Shown here piece after piece: positions 1 to 5,502 of a DNA stretch of 5,502 nucleotides. Below the pieces are notes generated by a model, which had not been told where the DNA came from, ran no database searches, and was given only the letters and a program-made list of their open reading frames with translations. Position 1 is the stretch's first letter, and each line of letters starts with the position of its first letter. Origin of the DNA: JAGHBT01 sp035311885. Lineage in GTDB: Bacteria; Krumholzibacteriota; Krumholzibacteriia; Krumholzibacteriales; WJIX01. Made by a program: the position numbers and the translations under genes. The stretch covers positions 1-5,502 of the forward strand of contig CAZKNG010000117.1 of NCBI GenBank assembly GCA_964554125.1, read 5' to 3'.

Positions 1-434
1 TTCTTCCAATGGACCGGGTAAGAAAACTCGGGGCTCTTGAAGGGGCAGATATCAGAAAGTCTAAGGAGAAACTCGCTTTCGAGGTTACCAGGATACTTCA
101 TGGCGAGGTGGAAGCGGAAAAAGCAAGGGAGTCCGCCAGGGCTCTCTTTTCCGGTAAAAAGACAGGCGGTGCTGATTCAGTTCCGACCTATACGATTGAA
201 AAAGGAGTGCTGAAAGAGGGGATCCCCGCTTTCATACTTTTTGCTGATTCGAAAATAGTAAAATCCAGGGGTCAGGCAAGGCGTCTTATAAAGCAGGGAG
301 GAGCTTACCTGAATGATGAAAGGATCGAAGTTTTCGACCGTAAGATCACACTCGATGATATGAAAGACGGCGCTCTGCTTCTTCGTGCCGGCAAGAAGAA
401 CTATTTGAGAGTTGTACCCGGAAATGATAACTAG
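1..434 (+). CDS. tyrS: Tyrosyl-tRNA synthetase, C-terminal part (5' end outside window)
   Basis: The frame is open at the left edge (first full codon at 3) and ends with TAG at 432-434, leaving 143 residues. The opening stretch (LPMDRVRKLGALEGADI, then KEKLAFEVTRILHGEVEAEKA) is the typical class I TyrRS link between the catalytic core and the tail, where helices carry a conserved HG. The last 65 or so residues form an S4 RNA-binding domain (KSRGQARRLIKQGGAYLNDERI, then a LRAGKKNYLRV-like strand), which contacts the tRNA. The enzyme charges tRNA-Tyr with tyrosine in the cytoplasm. The HIGH and KMSKS signatures and the start lie upstream and cannot be checked. The ATG at position 9 is an internal methionine, not a start. 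Identity is secure from domain order and motifs; regulation is not visible. Confidence 0.93.
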   Translation, partial: LPMDRVRKLGALEGADIRKSKEKLAFEVTRILHGEVEAEKARESARALFSGKKTGGADSVPTYTIEKGVLKEGIPAFILFADSKIVKSRGQARRLIKQGGAYLNDERIEVFDRKITLDDMKDGALLLRAGKKNYLRVVPGNDN

Positions 435-539
435 ATGTTGAACTTCAAGAGGTGTTAGCATATGTTAGTTGGAATGGATTATCTATTTCCTGTTATTTAA
501 TTTTTTATTGTAAGCTGTCGAAAGGCTGGTGCTTTTGTT

Positions 540-878
540 ATGGCAAAGAAATGGGAAAAGAATTTTTTCGAGGAAAGAGAGAGGCAGAATGAAATAATTT
601 TCTCAAACGAGCATCTTGGTATAAAGAGATTTTTCGCGCTCGATGACCAGGCTTATCACGGAGGGGCGCTTGATGAACAGACGAAAGAACTTATGGGACT
701 TGTAGCTTCCATGGTCTTAAGATGTGATGACTGCGTCAGCTATCACCTCAAGAAAGTACACGAAGCTGGAGCCACAAAGGAGCAGATTTACGAGGCCTTT
801 AATGTGGCTTTAGTTGTTGGAGGTTCGATTGTGATTCCTCATCTTAGGAAAGCGGCTGAAAAACTTGAGTCGCTTTAA
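540..878 (+). CDS. AhpD-like carboxymuconolactone decarboxylase family protein
   Basis: This is a 112-residue cytoplasmic protein of the CMD/AhpD alkylhydroperoxidase-like fold. The redox set is complete: Glu50, Cys62, Cys65 and His69, spaced E-x11-C-x2-C-x3-H, the spacing known for mycobacterial AhpD. The helix after it (KKVHEAGATKEQIYEAFNVALVVGG) is typical of the family. Known members are thiol peroxidase or disulfide reductase proteins, or gamma-carboxymuconolactone decarboxylases. The CxxC pair favours a redox role; the substrate is unknown. Length matches small single-domain members. ATG 540 is the only reasonable start, but its Shine-Dalgarno is poor: GAAAGG at 520-525 is 14 nt away. 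The gene is separated by 105 nt from tyrS and 66 nt from the next gene, with no peroxiredoxin (AhpC) beside it, so the partner cannot be inferred. Confidence 0.85.
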   Translation: MAKKWEKNFFEERERQNEIIFSNEHLGIKRFFALDDQAYHGGALDEQTKELMGLVASMVLRCDDCVSYHLKKVHEAGATKEQIYEAFNVALVVGGSIVIPHLRKAAEKLESL

Positions 879-929
879 GAGCAGGATAAGGTGTATATGG
901 CACGCGGCCCTGAAATTGTTTTTCTCCGC

Positions 930-937
930 GAGGGGGG
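930..937 (+). promoter_or_regulatory. Strong Shine-Dalgarno that fixes the start at 945
   Basis: GAGGGGGG ends 7 nt before ATG 945. This is why the start is placed there and not at GTG 891 or ATG 897, which would add a hydrophilic stretch in front of the signal peptide. Confidence 0.7.
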
Positions 938-944
938 TAATATC

Positions 945-1925
945 ATGAAAAAGACGATAATTCTATTTTCTATTATATTTATATTTACCGGCACTCTCAG
1001 AGCCTCCGAAGAAACCCTTCTCTTCAGGTTTAAGGGAACCGGCGTGGATGAGGAGCTTATAGACGCGGCAGAGCAGATATTCGGAAGCGCTCTTACACGT
1101 GAGGGGAAATATCCTGTCTCTTCAGCTGTAAATGTTGTGGGAAATGTCCAATGTTACGATCTTTCCTGTGCTGTCGATTACGCCGAGGAAGCCGGTTTTC
1201 CCAAAGCCGTTACGGGCAGTCTTACCAGACTGGGCGGGAAATATATCGTTGATGTTCAACTCGTCGATGTTAAAAGCCGGGAAGTCGATATATCGGTGGA
1301 TGCTGTTTCGGAGACTGAGGAAGATCTAGATGTTGTTCTTAAACGCCTCGCGAAGAGTATTTCCAGCGGCAGGGAGATGGATGAAACAGCTGAGCTCGGG
1401 CTTGTCACAGAATCTGAATCCAGGCCGGACAGAAGAAGAACTTCTTTTACGAGCAAGGGGCTTAGAGCTGGATTTATGTGGCCGTCTGTGCATTCGTTCG
1501 GTAAGACGGACAGGATGACCGCGGTTGATTTTGTCGTCCAGCACGACATGAAAGACTATTTTCTCTCGGGCAGAGGAGGGATTAAATGGGGGGATAACAT
1601 CTCTCTTAATTTGACCATTCTTGAAACAAAGATAGGAAGATATCTGAGCCGCGGTGATTTCAGCCCGTTTATAAGCGGAGGAATAGGGATTCAGTATAAC
1701 AGGGCAAAGATAGAGAAAAAGGACGGCACATTCTATGAAGATACAGGTTCAGGTACCGGGCTTTCTCTCTGCGGAGGTGTTGGTCTCGCCGCGTTCAGGA
1801 CATACGATTTTCAGTTTCAGCTGGACATTGACTATTTTATTGTTTTCTCGAAAGTTGAAAACGGCAGCGCGTCAGGCGAAGAGTATCCTCAGGGGATAAT
1901 ATTCACTTTCTGTATTAAACACTAG
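945..1925 (+). CDS. Secreted protein: CsgG/LpoB-like N-domain plus putative outer-membrane beta-barrel
   Basis: The product has 326 residues. Residues 1-20 are a clear Sec signal peptide (MKK, hydrophobic core ILFSIIFIFTG, cleavage after LRA). Residues about 21-140 resemble the periplasmic CsgG/LpoB/TolB-N-like fold. They contain a pair of cysteines (Cys70 and Cys75, in VQCYDLSCAVDYAEEAG) followed by VTGSLTRLGGKYIVDVQLVDVKSREV, a pattern seen in secreted proteins that sense or bind partners in the periplasm. A charged, low-complexity linker (about 141-168, with PDRRR) leads to a C-terminal half (about 169-326) of alternating glycine-rich and aromatic strands (SPFISGGIGIQYN, LSLCGGVGLAAF, FQFQLDIDYFIVF). 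This half looks like a small outer-membrane barrel or OmpA-like beta domain. The chain ends FCIKH, not in the usual terminal Phe. The fold of the second half is inferred from strand patterning only. Exact function is unknown; a cell-envelope role is likely. Confidence 0.65.
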   Translation: MKKTIILFSIIFIFTGTLRASEETLLFRFKGTGVDEELIDAAEQIFGSALTREGKYPVSSAVNVVGNVQCYDLSCAVDYAEEAGFPKAVTGSLTRLGGKYIVDVQLVDVKSREVDISVDAVSETEEDLDVVLKRLAKSISSGREMDETAELGLVTESESRPDRRRTSFTSKGLRAGFMWPSVHSFGKTDRMTAVDFVVQHDMKDYFLSGRGGIKWGDNISLNLTILETKIGRYLSRGDFSPFISGGIGIQYNRAKIEKKDGTFYEDTGSGTGLSLCGGVGLAAFRTYDFQFQLDIDYFIVFSKVENGSASGEEYPQGIIFTFCIKH

Positions 1926-1955
1926 TTTCTCAGTATAACGCTGAGCTCCGCCACA

Positions 1956-1961
1956 TATAAT
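1956..1961 (+). promoter_or_regulatory. Candidate -10 element for the M61 lipoprotein gene
   Basis: A perfect TATAAT lies in the noncoding stretch after the CsgG-like gene. No good -35 hexamer is found 16-18 nt upstream (gtataa at 1933-1938 is poor) and there is no TGn extension, so an activator or chance occurrence is possible. If it is used, transcription would begin near 1968, just before the inverted repeat at 1976-2001. Confidence 0.3.
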
Positions 1962-1975
1962 CAGAGAAAATATAC

Positions 1976-2001
1976 AGGATATTCAATTTATGGAATATCC
2001 T
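1976..2001. repeat. 9-bp perfect inverted repeat (candidate operator or leader hairpin)
   Basis: The arms AGGATATTC (1976-1984) and GAATATCCT (1993-2001) are exact reverse complements around an 8-nt AT-rich spacer. The repeat lies about 15 bp downstream of TATAAT. It could be a repressor site for a dimeric regulator or form an RNA hairpin. No T-run strong enough for a terminator follows. The in-frame ATG at 1990 sits inside the spacer, which argues against it as the start of the peptidase. Confidence 0.5.
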
Positions 2002-2016
2002 TTGCTGATTTATCTA

Positions 2017-2025
2017 AAAGGAGGT
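2017..2025 (+). promoter_or_regulatory. Perfect extended Shine-Dalgarno with no peptidase start behind it
   Basis: AAAGGAGGT is fully complementary to the 16S rRNA 3' end, and a second SD-like GGAGG follows at 2031-2035. No ATG, GTG or TTG in the peptidase frame follows at usable distance. The only nearby start is GTG 2040, in another frame. It opens a five-codon ORF (MRFCS, stop TAA at 2055-2057), 4 nt after GGAGG. CTCCT at 2051-2055 could pair with AGGAG at 2019-2023 and mask the site. The element may drive a leader peptide, or be a ribosome standby site, or be chance. Confidence 0.35.
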
Positions 2026-2068
2026 ATCAGGGAGGATCTGTGCGTTTTTGCTCCTAAACTTATCTGGG

Positions 2069-2086
2069 GAAGCTCTTTAGAGCTTC
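2069..2086 (+). promoter_or_regulatory. Leader hairpin just upstream of the M61 lipoprotein start
   Basis: GAAGCTC (2069-2075) and GAGCTTC (2080-2086) form a 7-bp perfect stem around a four-base TTTA loop. It ends 11 nt before ATG 2098, directly against the weak SD-like GGGTG (2087-2091). No T-tract follows, so it is not a classical terminator. A role in translation initiation of the peptidase gene is possible. Confidence 0.4.
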
Positions 2087-2097
2087 GGGTGAAAAGA

Positions 2098-3531
2098 ATG
2101 TTAAGGGAAAGGTTAAAAAGCCTATTGTCTGGTGTGGATAAGATCCTACTCCCGTCTATTTTTGTATCTATAATTATAATATCAGCTTGCGGACGCGTAA
2201 AAGTGAGCGGTAATTCAATTCCATTTATAAGCTACAGAGCAACTATGAAAAATAAGGGGTTAGACCTTGTTAATGTCACGGTGAGTGTTCACGGAGCGAA
2301 GAGGGAAGATTATGCATTTCAAGCTGCCGGGTCGGGGGGGTGCCTCTGCCCAGACCCCTTGAACATGACCGCCGCGGCAGAAGACGGTGAGAAACTTCGA
2401 ATTGAAGCAAATAAAGGAAAATGGACCGTTAAAAACGGTAACAGGGACTTCTCCCTGTCTTATGATGTTGTTACTATGAAAGAGGATCGGTTTTCATCCA
2501 GAATAAGGAGCAAGATTACACACTTTGACGAAAGCAGATTTCGCCTTCTGGGCAGGGATATTTTCCTCGTTCCGGTCTCTAATGTAAGTGAGGGCATTAT
2601 TGTTGATTTGAATTTCTTTCCCGAAGCTATGGTCCGATCTGTTTACAAGAGTTTAGGTAGGAGGGTGATAGTGCCCGAGGCGGATGATATGCCGATCTCT
2701 TTCTACGCGGGAGGGGACTACAGGTATATGACGGTTTCCGCGGGAGGGACGGAGGTCCTGCTTGCCAGCACGGGGAAATGGGCCTTTGAGGATGAAAGAA
2801 TGTTAGGTTTGATCAGGGATATAGTCTCTTATGAAATCGGAATGTTTGGTTCTGCTCCGGACAGCAGGTATCTTTTTATATGCGACAGAAACCCCGTCTT
2901 AGGGGATGAAGGGTTCGATTATTACGGAACACATTTCGGGCAGAACATTCTGCTTATGTTTGATCCCCGGATGGACGAAAGTGATCTCTTTGATGTAGAG
3001 ATGTCTGTTATCTCACATGAATTTTTTCATAACTGGAACGGAAAGGCGCTAAGCCCCGCTTCAGACAGCTTTATGTGGTTTACCGAGGGTGTGACCGTGT
3101 ATTATTCATATAAAATATTAATCGAACTGGGAATTATTTCCGAAAGGCAGTATAAACGCAAGTTCGATTCTATTATAAAAAGATATGAGCTGAATCCGTA
3201 TCTGCGTGACATACCAATTGCTTCTTCGGGAAACAATGATATGAGCGATAAGGACCTGGTTAACCTTCTCTACGACGGCGGATTTCTATCCGCAAGGGCG
3301 ATTGACAGCTATCTTATCGATATTACAGGGGGTAAAACAGAACTGATAGATATAATCAGAAATATCTATGAGAACGAAAAATACGGCGCACCGATAGATG
3401 AAAAGAGATTTGTCTCTGAAGTGAAAAAGGTCACGGGAAGAGATATCTCCTCTTATCTCAGGAGGCTTGTTCACACGCGGGCCCCTGATATCATTCCAGG
3501 CGGCAGGAAAGAAACAAAGAGGACTGGTTAG
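2098..3531 (+). CDS. M61-family metallopeptidase, lipoprotein
   Basis: From ATG 2098 the product has 477 residues. It begins with a lipoprotein signal: a basic n-region (RERLK), a hydrophobic stretch (LLPSIFVSIIII) and lipobox ISA-Cys31. The next residue is Gly, so outer-membrane sorting is expected. A beta-rich region (about 40-290) precedes the zinc site. HEFFH at 307-311 gives two His ligands and the catalytic Glu308, and Glu330 in WFTEGVTVYY is the third ligand, as in the M61 glycyl-aminopeptidase family (HExxHxWN, then EG-T-YY). The tail with GFLSARAIDSYLIDITGG and VTGRDISSYLRRLV matches the helical end of M61 enzymes. The C-terminal PDZ domain common in this family is absent, so the protein is shorter than usual. 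All catalytic residues are present; the substrate is unknown. The start is uncertain: GTG 2089, TTG 2125 and GTG 2134 are in frame and keep the lipobox, while ATG 1990 would put 66 residues before the Cys. Confidence 0.82.
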   Translation: MLRERLKSLLSGVDKILLPSIFVSIIIISACGRVKVSGNSIPFISYRATMKNKGLDLVNVTVSVHGAKREDYAFQAAGSGGCLCPDPLNMTAAAEDGEKLRIEANKGKWTVKNGNRDFSLSYDVVTMKEDRFSSRIRSKITHFDESRFRLLGRDIFLVPVSNVSEGIIVDLNFFPEAMVRSVYKSLGRRVIVPEADDMPISFYAGGDYRYMTVSAGGTEVLLASTGKWAFEDERMLGLIRDIVSYEIGMFGSAPDSRYLFICDRNPVLGDEGFDYYGTHFGQNILLMFDPRMDESDLFDVEMSVISHEFFHNWNGKALSPASDSFMWFTEGVTVYYSYKILIELGIISERQYKRKFDSIIKRYELNPYLRDIPIASSGNNDMSDKDLVNLLYDGGFLSARAIDSYLIDITGGKTELIDIIRNIYENEKYGAPIDEKRFVSEVKKVTGRDISSYLRRLVHTRAPDIIPGGRKETKRTG

Positions 3532-3558
3532 CGTTTGAGATCTTCCGGCCTTGGAATA

Positions 3559-5433
3559 CTATCCTCTCAGCAGACCCTTTTCCCCGAGGTGTTTTATTAC
3601 TGCGTCTGCGCATTCCTCGACTGACATTTTATCGGTTTCTACTACTATTTCAGGATTTTCAGGCTCTTCATATGGAGCTGATATTCCCGTAAATTCCTTT
3701 ATAACTCCATCTCTGGCTTTCTTGTACAGCCCTTTCGGATCCCGCTCTTCACAAACGGATACGGGCGCTTTAACATAAGTTTCTATAAAATATCCGGTTG
3801 AGTTCAGTTTTCTCGCCCTGTCCCTTCCCTTCCTGTATGGTGATATAAAGGAAGTTATGGTGATCGTTCCCGCTTCGGCAAAGAGATGTGCTACCTCCCC
3901 TATACGGCGTATGTTTTCTTCCCGGTCCTCAGGTGAAAAGCCGAGGTCGCCGTTGAGGCCGTGACGGACGTTGTCTCCGTCGAGTATATAAACCTTATGT
4001 CCCGTTTCGAATAACTTTTTCTGGAGCGCGGTGGCAATCGTTGATTTCCCGCACCCTGACAGCCCGGTAAGCCAGAGAACAAACCCCTTGTGGCCGTTCT
4101 TCTGCTCCCGGTCTTCTTTATCTATACCTGTATCGTGCCAGGTGACATTGGAGCTTTTCTGTTTCTCCGCGCCGTCATCAGGCACTGCGGAATAAAATTC
4201 CGCGAGTATATCCGCTACCGGTTTTCGCATTATTCTCTCATCCACGGGCTCATTCTTTTTAAGTGTTCTTCTGACCTCTTTGCCTGAAATAAAGACGGGG
4301 CTGTATCCCTTGGGTTTGAATTCCTGAATCAAACCCACTTTCGATATCTCATCAAAATAGGCGGCGAACCCAACCTTTACCGGCTGTATATTGAGCTGGC
4401 CGTTTAGATGATCGAATTTTTCGTGAGCGTCAAAATCGCCCCAGATCGCGCTTCCGTCGTCGTAGGGAGCGTCGGCGTGTTTCCGGCCTATAACGATATC
4501 TGTAAAACCGTAATTCTGGCGGTATATAGAATGCATAATAGCTTCCTTGGGACCCGCGTAGAACATCTTCATATCCAGCCCTATCATTATCAGCTGATCT
4601 GTGAAATTATACCCCCTGGAGCTCCAGAGTTTATCGTCTCTGTCACCTTCTCCGAAGACTCCCGCCTCAAGCAGCGCTTCATAAGTGTGCATACGCACAT
4701 CCGCGGGTACATCGTCCGACTTTGTCGCGCCTACCAGCGGGTTCAGGACGGCCCCGGTAAAATTCCCTTCGCGGGTAAGTTTCTCGACCGCGTAGAGTAG
4801 AGCATACTCGTGAGCTCTGTGCAGGGCGTTTCTTGTCTGAAAAGCCACAATTCTCTGCCAGCCTTTCAGTCTGAACAGATGGCGCGCTTCTTCCGGTGTG
4901 ATCATATAACGGCTGAATTTTCTGTCAAAGTTCTGGGGGAACGCCCATATCCTGCCTCCAAGGAGATATCCCCTGCTGTCTTCGTTGAAAATTCGTGCTC
5001 CTGGATGATCATCCCTGCCGGTGCCGTAGACTGCCGTGTTATAACGCTTCTTGTCGAAGGGAAAGATATCTGAAATTTCAAGTATCCCTATTATTTCACC
5101 GTTACTCTTTTTTACGGCAACTGTCTCGCCGGCCTGAAATTTTTCCGCCTTCTTCTTAGAGACCGGAAATGAGATAGGAATTGTCCAGGCGAATTTGTTC
5201 CCGTTCTTAAGTATTACCTCTTCGTCGAGGACTCTGTTGAATGTTTCCGAGTCCATCGGACCTTCCAGGGGAGAGAGGGCTCCGTCAGCTATACGGTGGA
5301 AAACTGACAGATCGGCATCACTTATATTATAGACATTATCGCCGGTCTGTTTTAAGAGCTGCTCTCTTGCTAATTCCGGAATTATCCTGTTTACAAGGCT
5401 GCCGCCGTGTGGTGTTAACGATGAAATATTCAC
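3559..5433 (-). CDS. Bifunctional ATP sulfurylase / APS kinase (Sat-CysC fusion)
   Basis: The product has 624 residues: an ATP sulfurylase (about 1-415), then a complete APS kinase (about 428-624). It converts sulfate and ATP to APS, then APS to PAPS, in the cytoplasm. The sulfurylase part has the PUA-like N-domain, QTRNALHRAHE (199-209, with the sulfate/ATP-binding QTRN and HxxH), GATKSDD (235-241), GRKHAD (316-321) and ISGKEVRR (383-390). GRKHAD replaces the usual GRDHAG and QTRNA the usual QTRNP. The kinase part keeps NVTWH and NGHKG at its start, Walker A GLSGCGKST (457-465), DGDNVRHGLN (485-494), FISPYR (529-534) and CEERDPKGLYKKAR (561-574), so unlike the degenerate fungal C-domain it should be active. 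Translation starts at GTG 5433 with AAGGAG 8 nt upstream. It is likely co-transcribed with the upstream gene. PAPS may serve assimilation or sulfation; nothing visible decides which. Confidence 0.95.
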   Translation of the reverse strand: MNISSLTPHGGSLVNRIIPELAREQLLKQTGDNVYNISDADLSVFHRIADGALSPLEGPMDSETFNRVLDEEVILKNGNKFAWTIPISFPVSKKKAEKFQAGETVAVKKSNGEIIGILEISDIFPFDKKRYNTAVYGTGRDDHPGARIFNEDSRGYLLGGRIWAFPQNFDRKFSRYMITPEEARHLFRLKGWQRIVAFQTRNALHRAHEYALLYAVEKLTREGNFTGAVLNPLVGATKSDDVPADVRMHTYEALLEAGVFGEGDRDDKLWSSRGYNFTDQLIMIGLDMKMFYAGPKEAIMHSIYRQNYGFTDIVIGRKHADAPYDDGSAIWGDFDAHEKFDHLNGQLNIQPVKVGFAAYFDEISKVGLIQEFKPKGYSPVFISGKEVRRTLKKNEPVDERIMRKPVADILAEFYSAVPDDGAEKQKSSNVTWHDTGIDKEDREQKNGHKGFVLWLTGLSGCGKSTIATALQKKLFETGHKVYILDGDNVRHGLNGDLGFSPEDREENIRRIGEVAHLFAEAGTITITSFISPYRKGRDRARKLNSTGYFIETYVKAPVSVCEERDPKGLYKKARDGVIKEFTGISAPYEEPENPEIVVETDKMSVEECADAVIKHLGEKGLLRG

Positions 5434-5441
5434 TATTGAGT

Positions 5442-5447
5442 CTCCTT
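5442..5447 (-). promoter_or_regulatory. Shine-Dalgarno of the Sat-CysC gene, overlapping the upstream stop
   Basis: On the minus strand AAGGAG lies 8 nt before GTG 5433. It overlaps the TAA of the preceding gene (5446-5448), which suggests translational coupling. It also supports the GTG as the true start. Confidence 0.75.
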
Positions 5448-5502
5448 ACATAAAACGTTGAAGGTATTCAATTACATCATCTGCCGTTTTCTCTATTCCC
5501 CT
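5446..5502 (-). CDS. 3' end of an upstream co-transcribed gene (APS-kinase-like tail?)
   Basis: On the minus strand the frame is open from the right edge and reads RGIEKTADDVIEYLQRFM before TAA at 5446-5448. Only 18 residues are visible, so the function cannot be assigned. The stretch GIEKTADDVIEYL lines up without gaps with SVEECADAVIKHL near the end of the adjacent Sat-CysC protein, so the gene may encode another APS kinase or a related P-loop enzyme. A sulfotransferase or other sulfate-related protein with a similar final helix is also possible. The 12-nt gap to the Sat-CysC start, with its Shine-Dalgarno over this stop codon, indicates one operon. Confidence 0.55.
   Translation of the reverse strand, partial: RGIEKTADDVIEYLQRFM

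Noticed and set aside
177..461. 94-codon minus-strand open frame
   Set aside because: It is antisense to the tyrS S4 domain and shows no family pattern.
469..496. Promoter for the AhpD-like gene (TTGGAA, 16 nt, TGTTAT)
   Set aside because: Both hexamers are weak and the region is AT-rich, so matches of this quality are expected by chance.
891..944. GTG 891 or ATG 897 as the start of the CsgG-like protein
   Set aside because: The added residues are not signal-peptide-like, while ATG 945 has a strong SD and begins a classic MKK signal peptide.
1929..1945. Terminator after the CsgG-like gene
   Set aside because: CTCAG/CTGAG gives a 5-bp stem with a 7-nt loop and no T-tract behind it.
1990..2097. 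In-frame N-terminal extension of the M61 protein from ATG 1990
   Set aside because: It would place 66 residues before the lipobox cysteine, has no good Shine-Dalgarno, and its ATG lies in the spacer of an inverted repeat.
3532..3558. Bidirectional terminator between the convergent genes
   Set aside because: Only a 4-bp TTCC/GGAA stem (3543-3556) without a T-run is present; too weak to call.
4408..4800. 130-codon plus-strand open frame
   Set aside because: It lies wholly inside the Sat-CysC gene on the opposite strand, whose motifs are unmistakable; the composition is that of a shadow frame.

Overview
The window comes from a Gram-negative bacterium that I cannot place further. The evidence for an outer membrane is a lipoprotein signal on a secreted peptidase and a periplasmic or outer-membrane protein that pairs a CsgG/LpoB-like domain with a probable beta-barrel. 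Base composition looks moderate and even by eye. No mobile element, CRISPR array, tRNA or rRNA was seen.

The plus-strand half (1-3531) holds four genes in one direction. The first is the 3' end of tyrosyl-tRNA synthetase, with its S4 domain. The second is a 112-residue AhpD-type carboxymuconolactone decarboxylase-family protein with an intact Glu/Cys/Cys/His redox set. The third is a secreted 326-residue protein with a CsgG/LpoB-like N-terminal half and a beta-rich C-terminal half. The fourth is an M61-type metallopeptidase made as a lipoprotein. Before the peptidase lies a structured leader of about 170 nt. It holds a perfect -10 hexamer, a 9-bp inverted repeat, a perfect Shine-Dalgarno with no start for the peptidase behind it, a 5-codon open frame, and a second hairpin just before the chosen start.

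The minus-strand half (3559-5502) is a sulfate-activation unit that converges on the peptidase gene with a 27-nt gap. The large gene encodes a fused ATP sulfurylase-APS kinase with both active sites recognisable. It makes PAPS from sulfate and ATP in two steps. A gene running off the right edge ends 12 nt upstream of it, and its stop codon overlaps the fusion gene's Shine-Dalgarno, so the two are very probably co-transcribed. The 18 visible residues of that upstream gene resemble the last helix of an APS kinase.

Most of the window is recognisable cellular gene content, not a new system. The parts most worth a second look are the leader of the M61 lipoprotein gene, the domain pairing in the CsgG-like protein, and the divergent sulfurylase motif in the fusion enzyme.
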